Assembly (NCBI RefSeq): GCF_018595685.2
Contig: NZ_CP092334.1
Location: forward strand, 462,001-526,000
DNA length: 64,000 bases
Direction: 5' to 3'
Source: Flavihumibacter rivuli
GTDB taxonomy: Bacteria > Bacteroidota > Bacteroidia > Chitinophagales > Chitinophagaceae
Of the stretch, positions 54,571-63,120 are shown one piece after another. Position numbers and translations under genes: made by a program. How positions within the stretch are numbered: the first letter of the stretch is position 1; every line of letters begins with the position of its first letter. The notes beneath the pieces were generated by a model, which saw only the letters and a program-made list of their open reading frames with translations, did not search any database and was not told the DNA's origin.

Positions 54571-55279
54571 TAAGGAATGCCATTAATCCCCTTAAGGAAT
54601 CAAATGCCTGGTCTGGGTTATGGGGCAGGAGTTGTTGAGCAGTATGGGTCCCATTGCTAACGCAACAGGAATAAAGGCAGTTGGCGCGTTTGCCTGACTC
54701 AATATCAGATGGCGTGTCACCGATATTGATGACAGTTTTCGGATCATTGATGCCCAATGTGTTCATGGCTTTCAGGATCATGTCAGGTGCGGGTCTGCCT
54801 TTCGCCACTTCATCACTCGCGATGGAAGCCTGGATGATAGTGTTAGCATTACCAAGGTGCTGGCTATCCAGTCCTTCCAGCCAGCCCAGTTTGCCCAGGA
54901 TAATATTCGTCACCTTACGGTAGAAACCGGTTGTAAGGGCTATGGCGATACCCTGATCCTTCAGCCAGGTAAATAGTTCGGTGCAGCCTTCGGTTGGCAG
55001 GACCTGGTTTTGGTGGTAATGGGCTTCCAGTACCTCGGTAAATCGTTGATAGGACTGGGCTACCCTTAGCACCCATTCTTCATTCCTTTGTCCCAATTGC
55101 CTTTCCCAGAAGGTTTCGAAAACATGGCGCTTTCCCCAACCCTGGACTGCCAATATTTCCTCATCGGTCATTTCCAGCCCTGTTTCCCTGGCGGCAAGGG
55201 CAAAACAATACTCCACTTCATGCTTATCTGTTACTGTTGTGCCGGCCATATCAAAGACCACTAGTTGTATGCTATTCAT
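54545..55279 (-). CDS. PhnX-like phosphonatase-family HAD hydrolase
   Basis: 244 residues. HAD motif I is FDMAGTTVTD: nucleophile Asp10 but Ala at position 12 where most HAD phosphatases have Asp, as in phosphonoacetaldehyde hydrolase (DWAGTT). The cap has Lys50 in QGWGKRHVFETF, near the place of the PhnX Schiff-base Lys53. Motif II TTGF, motif III Lys in KGRPAPDMIL, motif IV INIGDTPSDIESG. This supports C-P bond hydrolysis of phosphonoacetaldehyde or an analogue. It is the last gene of a three-gene minus-strand operon with the FAD oxidoreductase 11 bp upstream. Confidence 0.87.
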   Translation of the reverse strand: MNSIQLVVFDMAGTTVTDKHEVEYCFALAARETGLEMTDEEILAVQGWGKRHVFETFWERQLGQRNEEWVLRVAQSYQRFTEVLEAHYHQNQVLPTEGCTELFTWLKDQGIAIALTTGFYRKVTNIILGKLGWLEGLDSQHLGNANTIIQASIASDEVAKGRPAPDMILKAMNTLGINDPKTVINIGDTPSDIESGKRANCLYSCCVSNGTHTAQQLLPHNPDQAFDSLRGLMAFLKKEMVPAQ

Positions 55280-55290
55280 GTATCCATGGT

Positions 55291-56448
55291 TTAATCAAAA
55301 AGTTGGTGAATATGTTCCTCTGCTAATGCGGCACTTGCAGTCATACCTTTTCCGCCTATGGCGGTAACGATATGGACGTTGGGTTCAACGGTTTCCAGAA
55401 AAACATCGTGATGTTTTCTTTGTGCATAGTACCCGTTCCATTGCCTGGTCACCCTCCATTCAGGGAAGGCAAACATTCTTTGGGCTTCTGAAAGCATGAT
55501 ATCGGTGATCTCCTGGTTACAATGGAAGCCCAGTTCATCTGAATTCCTTGCATCTGCATACTCGTGTGAATCACCAATGATGATGCTGCCGTCAATGGCC
55601 TGCTTGAACAATAAGTGGATGCCCCATTTCCTGAAGGATGATGGAATATTGGCAGCATCCAGTTTTTTGTAGGATGGGCATTCTGTAAAGCTTTCATAGC
55701 GCCTGATGCTTAAGCCACTGAGGATGGAACCGGGTAGGTCAAGTCCATCCATCGGGGCAATGGAGAGCATCTGTAATTTGGACACTTCGATATCACTGGA
55801 ATAGAATGTTTCCGGGTAAAGATGCCTGAAGTCGCGCCCATTGCAGATCACCGCCTTTTTGCTTTTGTAGGTATTGCCATGGTTATCCCTGACCTTGATA
55901 TGGTCGCTGCCCTGTTCAATCGACTGCACAAGGGTAAGGGGCTTATAAGTAATACTGTATTGTTCCTTCAGGCAAGCAATGAGTTGGTGGATCATCAGGT
56001 GTGGCTCAATGGTGATCTCTCCAGGGAAGAAGAGGCCGCCCATGCAATAAGATGCCCTTAGTCCCGGGAACCTTGCCAGGCATTCTTCCTTGCTGAGGAT
56101 CGTGGAGTGGTAATGTTGCTGTTGATTGATGGCGGTGAGTTCTTCAATCAGGGTCAGCTCTGTATTGTCGGATGCCAGGTAAACTGTTCCATTTTCGCGT
56201 ATACTGATATCAAATGATCTTTGGATCTCCCGGTAGATCTCCATGCTCCTGCGTCCATATTCCTGCCACTTGCCTTGCGGCATACCCGATGGCACAACCT
56301 GGCCAAAATTGCGAACGGTTGCTTCGTTGGGTTGGTGGTCCTTCTCCAGTAGGAGCACATTCAAGCCTTTCCTGGCTGCATGGTAGGCATGGAAACTTCC
56401 TAATACACCGGCGCCAATAACCATAAGGTCATAATGTTGATTCAACAT
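55291..56448 (-). CDS. HpnW-type (TIGR03364) FAD-dependent oxidoreductase
   Basis: 385 residues from the ATG at 56448; the frame is open further but that region codes for the end of the MFS protein. DAO-superfamily fold: VIGAGVLGSFHAYHAARKG binds FAD, EATVRNFGQVVPSGMPQGK is the subfamily signature, VTAIGGKGMTASAALAEE closes the FAD site. The subfamily occurs in phosphonate operons and related enzymes have been reported to oxidise aminoethylphosphonate or its N-methyl form to phosphonoacetaldehyde, which the next gene could hydrolyse. Start overlaps the MFS stop by 20 bases. Confidence 0.9.
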   Translation of the reverse strand: MLNQHYDLMVIGAGVLGSFHAYHAARKGLNVLLLEKDHQPNEATVRNFGQVVPSGMPQGKWQEYGRRSMEIYREIQRSFDISIRENGTVYLASDNTELTLIEELTAINQQQHYHSTILSKEECLARFPGLRASYCMGGLFFPGEITIEPHLMIHQLIACLKEQYSITYKPLTLVQSIEQGSDHIKVRDNHGNTYKSKKAVICNGRDFRHLYPETFYSSDIEVSKLQMLSIAPMDGLDLPGSILSGLSIRRYESFTECPSYKKLDAANIPSSFRKWGIHLLFKQAIDGSIIIGDSHEYADARNSDELGFHCNQEITDIMLSEAQRMFAFPEWRVTRQWNGYYAQRKHHDVFLETVEPNVHIVTAIGGKGMTASAALAEEHIHQLFD

Positions 56449-57733
56449 GTTGTGGGTTTGTGGGTTGATGTTTTTTGTATAGTTGGTAAATGAATATTGC
56501 TCCGGTGGTAAGTGTGGCCATGCCAACCAATGGCATCCAAAGGCTGAGTTGGACAAAGTAATGGTACCAGTCTGCCTTGGCTGACCCGGTTTCATTCATG
56601 ATGATGATGATACAACTGCCAAGGTAGGCCATGGCATCCATGATATAGAACAGGTAGCCGGTGTTTCCCCTGATCCGAAAGCAGGAGAGCAGCCTGTCGA
56701 TGAGCAGGCATTGAAGCGTGTTGTAGGCCGAATATAGGCAGATGGTGTAGGTCACCATACAGCCCAGGGCTTGTCCCGGATGGGTGATCATCAGGCCTGT
56801 ACTGATCCAAAGTCCTGAAATGCCGGCAAGGATCACAATAGCCTGTCTTTTCAGGCTGGTGTAATGATTGCGTATATTGGTCAGCGTTAGTAGTCCCAGG
56901 AATACCACTATGGCTGCCAGGGTCTCCATCCTGGCAAAAATGGAAGGCGGATAATCGGGATGGATGCTCCTGATGATCTCTACTGCATAATTGTCTTTAA
57001 GGTCCCTTAGGATGGTGAAAATGATATTGAGCACTACCAGGCTGAACACCATGGGAAAGAATGCCTTGACCAGGTTTGAACGCTGCCGGGCATCCATGGG
57101 AAGCCGATCGCCCCTGTCCAGGCGCTCTGCTGCATTAGGGGGTGGGATCTTTGCCAGCAACCAGGTGGAGGCTAGTAGAAGTGGGATAAAAAGGCAGCCG
57201 AGGTAAAAGGGCATCCTGGCTTCCTCCACTCCCCAATCAGTGATGACCATTCTGCCAAGGCTTTTCACCATGCCTGAACTGAAAATGAAATTGGTGCTGA
57301 GGATCAGGGCCAGGAGGTCGGTATATTTTCGGCCTTCTATATAACTGAAGACCAATCCCCAGATCAGGCCAAGGGAAAGGCCATTGAGAAATAACCATAC
57401 TGGTCCTAAGACCATTGGAGTGAAGGCCAGGCCGGCCAGGCAAACTAGTGCCGTGCCGATCAATCCCAACAGGTAATAGGGCCTACGCTTCATGTTGAGG
57501 GTGGCCATGAACCTGATCCCGATGAATTTGGACAGCATATAGCCAAAGACCTGGGCGATAATGAGGGATGATTTGAAGGAAATCCCCCAATTGTCAAGCC
57601 CGTCAAAAGTGGCGGCGCTGATGGATTTCCGGTAAACGTACATACAGAAATAGGTAGCAAAACTTGCCGTGGCCGCAAGGCCTACCATTGTCCATTTTGG
57701 GGAGGCAGCATCATTTGTAAGCATGCCGTGCAA
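56429..57733 (-). CDS. DUF5690 MFS transporter, candidate phosphonate importer
   Basis: 434 residues (the fourth codon, ATG at 57724, is an alternative start); about twelve membrane helices. LAATASFATYFCMYVYRKSISAATF and VFGYMLSKFIGIRFMA are typical of the glycerol-3-phosphate/phosphonate-like MFS branch called DUF5690 in Bacteroidota. First gene of the operon with the FAD oxidoreductase and HAD hydrolase, so inner-membrane import of an organophosphonate is the best guess. The gene has GH20 divergently upstream; 232 bp between them. Confidence 0.87.
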   Translation of the reverse strand: MHGMLTNDAASPKWTMVGLAATASFATYFCMYVYRKSISAATFDGLDNWGISFKSSLIIAQVFGYMLSKFIGIRFMATLNMKRRPYYLLGLIGTALVCLAGLAFTPMVLGPVWLFLNGLSLGLIWGLVFSYIEGRKYTDLLALILSTNFIFSSGMVKSLGRMVITDWGVEEARMPFYLGCLFIPLLLASTWLLAKIPPPNAAERLDRGDRLPMDARQRSNLVKAFFPMVFSLVVLNIIFTILRDLKDNYAVEIIRSIHPDYPPSIFARMETLAAIVVFLGLLTLTNIRNHYTSLKRQAIVILAGISGLWISTGLMITHPGQALGCMVTYTICLYSAYNTLQCLLIDRLLSCFRIRGNTGYLFYIMDAMAYLGSCIIIIMNETGSAKADWYHYFVQLSLWMPLVGMATLTTGAIFIYQLYKKHQPTNPQHVESTL

Positions 57734-57965
57734 ACTAGACGCCCATTGTAAAGCCAGGATTATGGATCTATTATGAAATTGAGAAACATGGATTGGATAT
57801 AGGTGATGACATTTTACAGCCGCCTCTTATGAAATGAAGAAGAAGGGTAGAGGGCTCCTTTTGGTAGGATAGGCCTCTCTTTTTTAATTTTTTTAAAATC
57901 CTTGCCCCAAAGCGAAGTATTGAATGGTGGAATGCCTAATTTTATTGACTACGAAAACATCAACG

Positions 57966-60509
57966 ATGAACAGGAAAAGATTGCTTCCCCTTCTGGGCTT
58001 CTTGCTAACGGCAACGGTCATGGCCCAGCGACCCAAAAGTCCTGCATTCCCCCAGTTGGAGGCGGAATGGGCATTTGTAGAGAACAACTTCCAGGGCAAG
58101 GCCGATTGCAGGGCCGATCTCGTTTTGACCAATAAGTCGAAGTCCACCCTCGGTGCTGCCGGATGGGAGATCTATTTTACCAGTCCGCGTGCCTTGAGGG
58201 TTATTGGCGATGATGCACCTGTTGCCATATCGCATGTGAATGGCGATGTGTTCAAGATCACCCCAAACAGCAGGTTCAAGGGTTTGGCACAGGGAGCTTC
58301 CCTGACCATTCCCCATACGGCCGATGGGAAGGTATTGAACAATTCTTCCGGCCCCGATGGCTTTTTTATCCTCTCCACAACAGACCGCACCAAAAAGCAG
58401 TCCATCAAATTGAGCTTTAAACCATTTGGTCCAGAAGCAATTGGTGGGGTGACCAATGAAGTGGTCTACCAGCGTAATATGGGCATCACCGAGTTACCCG
58501 ATAACCAACTGGTGCCTGTATTCCCCAGCCCAAGGAGTTATTCTGCAGGACAAGGCGTATTTGCTGCCGATGCTTCAACCGTCATTCATACTGACCCTGC
58601 TTTTGCCAATGAGGCCGACCAGCTGGCTGAGGCAATTGGTAAGTTTACTGGCAGGAAACTACAGGTAATTAGTGGGATTGGCCAGGCTGCCAATGCCATC
58701 CGGTTGACCAAACAACCGATGCCTGCTGAAGCTTACCAGCTGTCGATCAGCCCCAATGGTATCCTGGTGAAAGCCGGTGATGCAGCAGGCGCCTTTTATG
58801 CGGTACAAACGCTGAGAAGCCTGGTCCCTTCACCGGCTGCGGCAAAGATCGCGGCCCAGTTTTCCTTTCCTGCCATGGAGGTGAGCGACCAGCCCAGGTT
58901 TGGCTACAGGAGTTTTATGCTGGATGTTTCCCGTAATTTCCAGACACCCACCAAGCTCCTGAAGGTGATCGACCTCATGGCTTTCCTGAAATTGAATGTG
59001 TTGCACCTGCACTTCATTGATGACGAAGCCTGGCGCCTGGAGATCCCCGGCCTGCCTGAGCTGACAAATATTGGCTCACAGCGTGGTATCCTCAAGGATA
59101 GTAACGCTTCTTTATTGCCTTCCTACGCTTCTGGTCCGGATGCCGGAAAACTACCCGGCAGCGGTTACTATACGCGTGCTGAATTCATCAATATCCTCAA
59201 GTATGCCCGTGACCGTCATGTGCAGATCATACCGGAATTTGAGTCTCCCGGTCATAGCCGTGCTGCCATCAAGTCCATGGAAGAAAGGTACAAGCGATTG
59301 ATCGCCGAGGATGAGATGGAAGCCGCTGAAGAGTTTCTCCTGAATGACCTGGATGATAAGTCAGTGTACAGTTCCGCCCAGGCATGGAATGACAATGTCA
59401 TGTGTCCTGCCCTGCCTTCCACTTACCGGTTTATCGGTAAGGTGGTGGACGAGATCGTTAAGATGTATAAGGAGGCCGGGGCACCGCTTACAACCATCCA
59501 TATGGGTGGCGATGAAGTGCCAGCCGGTGTTTGGGAAGGCTCTCCCATTTGCCAGAAGATGGTGGGGAAACTCCCGGGTGTAAAGGAGATCGATGACTAT
59601 TGGTATTATTTCTACGGAAAAGTGGACAGCATCCTTAAGGGTCATGGTTTGTTCACTTCCGGTTGGGAAGAAATGGCCATGCGCAAGACCAAACTTGACG
59701 GCAACAAATTCTTCATCCCCAATCCCGGCTTTGCCAATAATGGCATGCAGGTGCATGTATGGAACAATATGGTGGGTTGGGGTGCAGAGGACCTTCCTTA
59801 CAAATTGGCTAACGCCGGCTATAAAGTGGTATTGTCGCCGGTTAGCAACAACTATCTCGATATGGCCTACATGAAGCATCCTGATGAGCCAGGGTATTAT
59901 TGGGGAGGATTCGTGGATATTGACAAGCCCTTCCGCTTCAATCCCTTTGATTACTATAAGACCACCAGGGAAGATGCGGCGGGCAGCCCATTTGATCCGG
60001 TTAACCTGAAGGGTAAGGAAAGGCTGACGGAATATGGCCAATCCAATATCGTGGGTGTGCAAGGCTTGCTCTGGGCAGAGAACCTGCGTACGCCGGATCG
60101 CCTGGAATACCTCATGCTGCCCAAATTGATCGGTATCGCTGAAAGGGCATGGGCGCCAACCCCGGCATGGGCACTGGAGGCCGATAAGGTGAAAATGGAA
60201 GAGCAGTACAGCAGCAGTTGGAACCAGTTCGTGAATGTGGTGGGCAAGAAAGTGCTGCCAGCCCTGGATCACCTGAACGGCGGCTATGGTTACCGCATCC
60301 CTACAGCCGGACTGAAGGTTGAAGGCGGTGCTATCCATGCCAATGTGCAATTCCCGGGAATGCCAATCCGGTATACAAAGGATGGTTCAGAACCTTCTGC
60401 TAACAGTCCCGCCTATACGAAGCCGATCACTGAAAAAGGTAATTATCGCTTCAGGGTCTTTAATGCGCTAGGAAGGGGAGGAAGAACGGTGGCTGCTGAA
60501 CTGCAATAA
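57966..60509 (+). CDS. GH20 beta-N-acetylhexosaminidase, four-domain
   Basis: 847 residues from the ATG at 57966 (MNRKRLLPLLGFLLTATVMAQ, a signal peptide); the earlier start is poor. Domains: N-terminal chitobiase-type CHB_HEX (about 25-165), GH20b (about 185-300), TIM-barrel GH20 (about 310-760) with IHMGGDEVPAGVWE (Asp516-Glu517 catalytic pair), and C-terminal CHB_HEX_C (IRYTKDGSEPSANSPAYTKP). It removes terminal GlcNAc or GalNAc from chitooligosaccharides or N-glycans. Convergent with the lipoprotein gene; a terminator follows at 60518. Confidence 0.95.
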   Translation: MNRKRLLPLLGFLLTATVMAQRPKSPAFPQLEAEWAFVENNFQGKADCRADLVLTNKSKSTLGAAGWEIYFTSPRALRVIGDDAPVAISHVNGDVFKITPNSRFKGLAQGASLTIPHTADGKVLNNSSGPDGFFILSTTDRTKKQSIKLSFKPFGPEAIGGVTNEVVYQRNMGITELPDNQLVPVFPSPRSYSAGQGVFAADASTVIHTDPAFANEADQLAEAIGKFTGRKLQVISGIGQAANAIRLTKQPMPAEAYQLSISPNGILVKAGDAAGAFYAVQTLRSLVPSPAAAKIAAQFSFPAMEVSDQPRFGYRSFMLDVSRNFQTPTKLLKVIDLMAFLKLNVLHLHFIDDEAWRLEIPGLPELTNIGSQRGILKDSNASLLPSYASGPDAGKLPGSGYYTRAEFINILKYARDRHVQIIPEFESPGHSRAAIKSMEERYKRLIAEDEMEAAEEFLLNDLDDKSVYSSAQAWNDNVMCPALPSTYRFIGKVVDEIVKMYKEAGAPLTTIHMGGDEVPAGVWEGSPICQKMVGKLPGVKEIDDYWYYFYGKVDSILKGHGLFTSGWEEMAMRKTKLDGNKFFIPNPGFANNGMQVHVWNNMVGWGAEDLPYKLANAGYKVVLSPVSNNYLDMAYMKHPDEPGYYWGGFVDIDKPFRFNPFDYYKTTREDAAGSPFDPVNLKGKERLTEYGQSNIVGVQGLLWAENLRTPDRLEYLMLPKLIGIAERAWAPTPAWALEADKVKMEEQYSSSWNQFVNVVGKKVLPALDHLNGGYGYRIPTAGLKVEGGAIHANVQFPGMPIRYTKDGSEPSANSPAYTKPITEKGNYRFRVFNALGRGGRTVAAELQ

Positions 60510-60517
60510 TTAAACAG

Positions 60518-60547
60518 AACTGCCTGGCAAAACTGCCGGGCAGTTTT
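60518..60547. terminator. Bidirectional terminator after GH20
   Basis: AACTGCCTGGCA pairs with TGCCGGGCAGTT (12 bp, one G-U), loop AAAC, followed by T residues. It lies between the GH20 stop and the stop of the convergent minus-strand gene, which ends within 2 bp of it. Confidence 0.85.
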
Positions 60548-60548
60548 T

Positions 60549-61838
60549 TTATTTGTCGAACTCCACGATATAGGTGGAGAAATATTTTCCCAGGTCCGAG
60601 TATTTGAAGAATAGCCTGGCCTTTTTGCCCAGCTTCAGGCTGGTGCGTCTGGCCTTGATGTCCTCCTCTGTATTCATGGGTTGCAGGGAAGGATACCATA
60701 ACACATGGCCCGGCTTCTTGAGCAATAGCTGTGGCTTCGTCCATGCCTGGGAGTTAGTACCCGATCCAAGGTCCTTGTTCTGATTGAAGGAAATATATAG
60801 TTCATCACCGACCCATGATTGGCCTTCAACCCTTCCCATCATCATGACCCAGCATTCCAGGTGTTCATTCCAGCTAACGGATGGACCCCAATGAAAACCA
60901 CCAGTTGGGGAAGATGCCGGTCCGCCGCCTTCTGCAATGGGTATCTGCAGCGAGCTAATGGGTTGGCCTACCCCATCCCAGGGCGCATTGAAGCCCTTGC
61001 CGTCCCAGCGTTTGGCCTTTCCTTGCGGATCATCGAGGTCGGATAAGGCGATCCTTGCTACACTGATGCATTGGCCGCCCCATTCCTTTGCCGGGTCATA
61101 GGTGGCCGGTTCATACTTCCCTGGATAACCATATTCGCCATAAAAAAGATAAAGGTGGTCGCCAACGGCCACTGCTGATGGGTCTCCAACGCCTCCTGCA
61201 AAGGTCTTGGAAGTATTGTGTGGTTTCAGGATCATACGTGCCTGCTTGTCTTCCAGGAAAAGCCCGCGGTTCTCCCAGTTCCATCCGCCATCAACTGACT
61301 TCATGATCCCTATACGGCAAACGGCAGCAGGGGTAATGCGTTCCGTGAGGCCAAGGGGCCAGTCCTTGTCAATATAACCCTCACCTGTAACCGAATCATG
61401 GGGCAATGTTTGCGGGTAGTTCTCATTATGGTAAATGGCATACAGGGTCTTGCCGCTGCTATCCCCTTTGTCCTGGTAAACGGTTTCAAACCAGATGGCG
61501 CCATGCAAGCCCTTTTGGCCAACCGGGGCATTGAGAGGGAGATGAGGTGCTATATAGGCGCTTGCGGGATTGCTGAATGCCTCATCCGCATTGGCGCCAC
61601 TGGAGAATTTGAGGTCATGGGCTTCCCCCCATACCGGGTCCTCACCATATTTGCCGGGAAATATCCGGAACGTATCGCCGACCCAGGTCTCTGCCATATT
61701 GCAGTCCACGAAATTGTTGAAATGGAAACTGTCTGTTTCAACCAGCCTGAAGCTGGGTTGTTTTTCGTTCTTGCAGGCCAGCAATGCTCCCAGGAGGCAT
61801 AGGGAACTGCCTGCTTTTAATGCTTGTAGTCGGTTCAT
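60549..61838 (-). CDS. Lipoprotein with beta-propeller-like glycosidase fold (DUF4185/GH43-like)
   Basis: 429 residues, lipobox LLGALLAC. The body has repeated blade-like segments with aromatic and acidic residues (GVGDPSAVAVGDHLYLFYGEYG, GGFHWGPSVSWNEHLECWVMMMG, HVLWYPSLQPMN), reminiscent of five-bladed beta-propeller enzymes. No family could be assigned with certainty. It is convergent with GH20 and followed upstream by the kinase-like gene on the same strand, so a role in glycan use is plausible. Confidence 0.6.
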   Translation of the reverse strand: MNRLQALKAGSSLCLLGALLACKNEKQPSFRLVETDSFHFNNFVDCNMAETWVGDTFRIFPGKYGEDPVWGEAHDLKFSSGANADEAFSNPASAYIAPHLPLNAPVGQKGLHGAIWFETVYQDKGDSSGKTLYAIYHNENYPQTLPHDSVTGEGYIDKDWPLGLTERITPAAVCRIGIMKSVDGGWNWENRGLFLEDKQARMILKPHNTSKTFAGGVGDPSAVAVGDHLYLFYGEYGYPGKYEPATYDPAKEWGGQCISVARIALSDLDDPQGKAKRWDGKGFNAPWDGVGQPISSLQIPIAEGGGPASSPTGGFHWGPSVSWNEHLECWVMMMGRVEGQSWVGDELYISFNQNKDLGSGTNSQAWTKPQLLLKKPGHVLWYPSLQPMNTEEDIKARRTSLKLGKKARLFFKYSDLGKYFSTYIVEFDK

Positions 61839-61961
61839 GGTGAAGGCTCAATGGGAAATAAATTACGATATAATTCCCTTTCTTCCATTGACTCCCCAAT
61901 AATGGTTCCCTAATGGCCCGGATCCATTCTCCCTAAAAGAAGGGAGTGGTCAAATTCTGGA

Positions 61962-63047
61962 TCACTGTATGTCTTCCAGGATCTGCTTCAGTTGGGGCTC
62001 CCTGGCACATAGTTTATCCAGCAGGTCCAACTGGTTCAATGCCCGGTTGTAATTGTGGCCGGGATACCTGGTGCCGTAATAACTGTCGTTATTGAAATGA
62101 TCGGTTAGGAATCGCAATGCCTGCATATAGATCATGAACTTCCCGGCATAGAGGATCGCTTCCCTTTCCTGCGCTGTCAATAGTTCACCCATTTCTTCCA
62201 GGTAGCCCTTAACGATGGCCCTGAATATTTCATCCCTCACTTCATTCTTGCTGAGGTCGGTCTCTTCTTCGGTTGCGGGTGACAGGTAGGTGCGCATCAT
62301 GTCGCCTACATCACTGATGAAATATCCCGGCATCACCGTGTCCAGGTCTATCACACAAAGTCCCTTGTTGTCCTTGTCCAGCAATACATTGCTGATCTTA
62401 GTATCATGATGGATGACCCTGGTCCGGAATGCAGGGTCATGCAGGATCTTTTCATATTGGTCTACCAGGTTGGAATAGGCCATTATTTGGTCGATAGCTT
62501 GCCGGGCTGCTGTAACCCTTTCCTGGTTGCCATTTGTGATGGATTCCCTGAACTGACGGAATCGCAGTGCAAGGTTGTGGAAGTCAGGGATGGTTTCGTG
62601 CAACTGGCTGGCATCAAACCCTGCCAACAATGCAGTAAACCGGCCGAATTGCCGGGCGGCATGGTAGGCCTCACTGGCATCGCCCACCACATCTGTGGTG
62701 TGGGACCCTTTTACAAAATGGAATAGCCTGAAATAGCCATCGGTTGCCGAGAAAGCCAGTTCCTGCTTGTTCCTGGTGCGGATAGGGGTTACAAAAAGGT
62801 AACCGGGACTATGCTGTTCGAGATAGTCGGCGATCTTGCGGATATTCTCAGCGATCTCGAATGGCTTTTTGAAGACCAGGTGATTGATGCGTTGAAGGAT
62901 ATATTCTTCCCTTCCATGGTTGATCTTCCATGTTGTATTGATCAGTCCAGAGCCATAGGGTATTAATTCCAGACTTTCGGTCTCCAGGTTAAATTCCGGT
63001 AGTATCGATTGTACCATTGCCGCGTTGCTGTTTTCGGTATTCGGCAA
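61962..63047 (-). CDS. APH-fold sugar kinase, N-acetylhexosamine 1-kinase-like
   Basis: 361 residues, aminoglycoside-phosphotransferase fold. PYGSGLINTTWKINHGREEYILQRIN forms the nucleotide-binding N-lobe; VIHHDTKISNVLLDKDN is the catalytic loop with Asp, and VIDLDTVMPGYFISDVGD holds the metal-binding Asp. This pattern matches the NahK group that phosphorylates N-acetylhexosamines at C1. A GH20 hexosaminidase is next but one, which fits salvage of GlcNAc or GalNAc. It is not an antibiotic-resistance gene by its context. Confidence 0.8.
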   Translation of the reverse strand: MPNTENSNAAMVQSILPEFNLETESLELIPYGSGLINTTWKINHGREEYILQRINHLVFKKPFEIAENIRKIADYLEQHSPGYLFVTPIRTRNKQELAFSATDGYFRLFHFVKGSHTTDVVGDASEAYHAARQFGRFTALLAGFDASQLHETIPDFHNLALRFRQFRESITNGNQERVTAARQAIDQIMAYSNLVDQYEKILHDPAFRTRVIHHDTKISNVLLDKDNKGLCVIDLDTVMPGYFISDVGDMMRTYLSPATEEETDLSKNEVRDEIFRAIVKGYLEEMGELLTAQEREAILYAGKFMIYMQALRFLTDHFNNDSYYGTRYPGHNYNRALNQLDLLDKLCAREPQLKQILEDIQ

Positions 63048-63120
63048 CTAACTTAGTACATTGCCCCCGGCTATCAATATGCAACCGTTTGTTCAAGTTT
63101 TCGGTAATAAAAATAGCTGC

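Noticed and set aside
61962..63047. Antibiotic (aminoglycoside) phosphotransferase
   Set aside because: The fold is shared, but subfamily pattern and GH20 context favour a sugar kinase; resistance is not supported.
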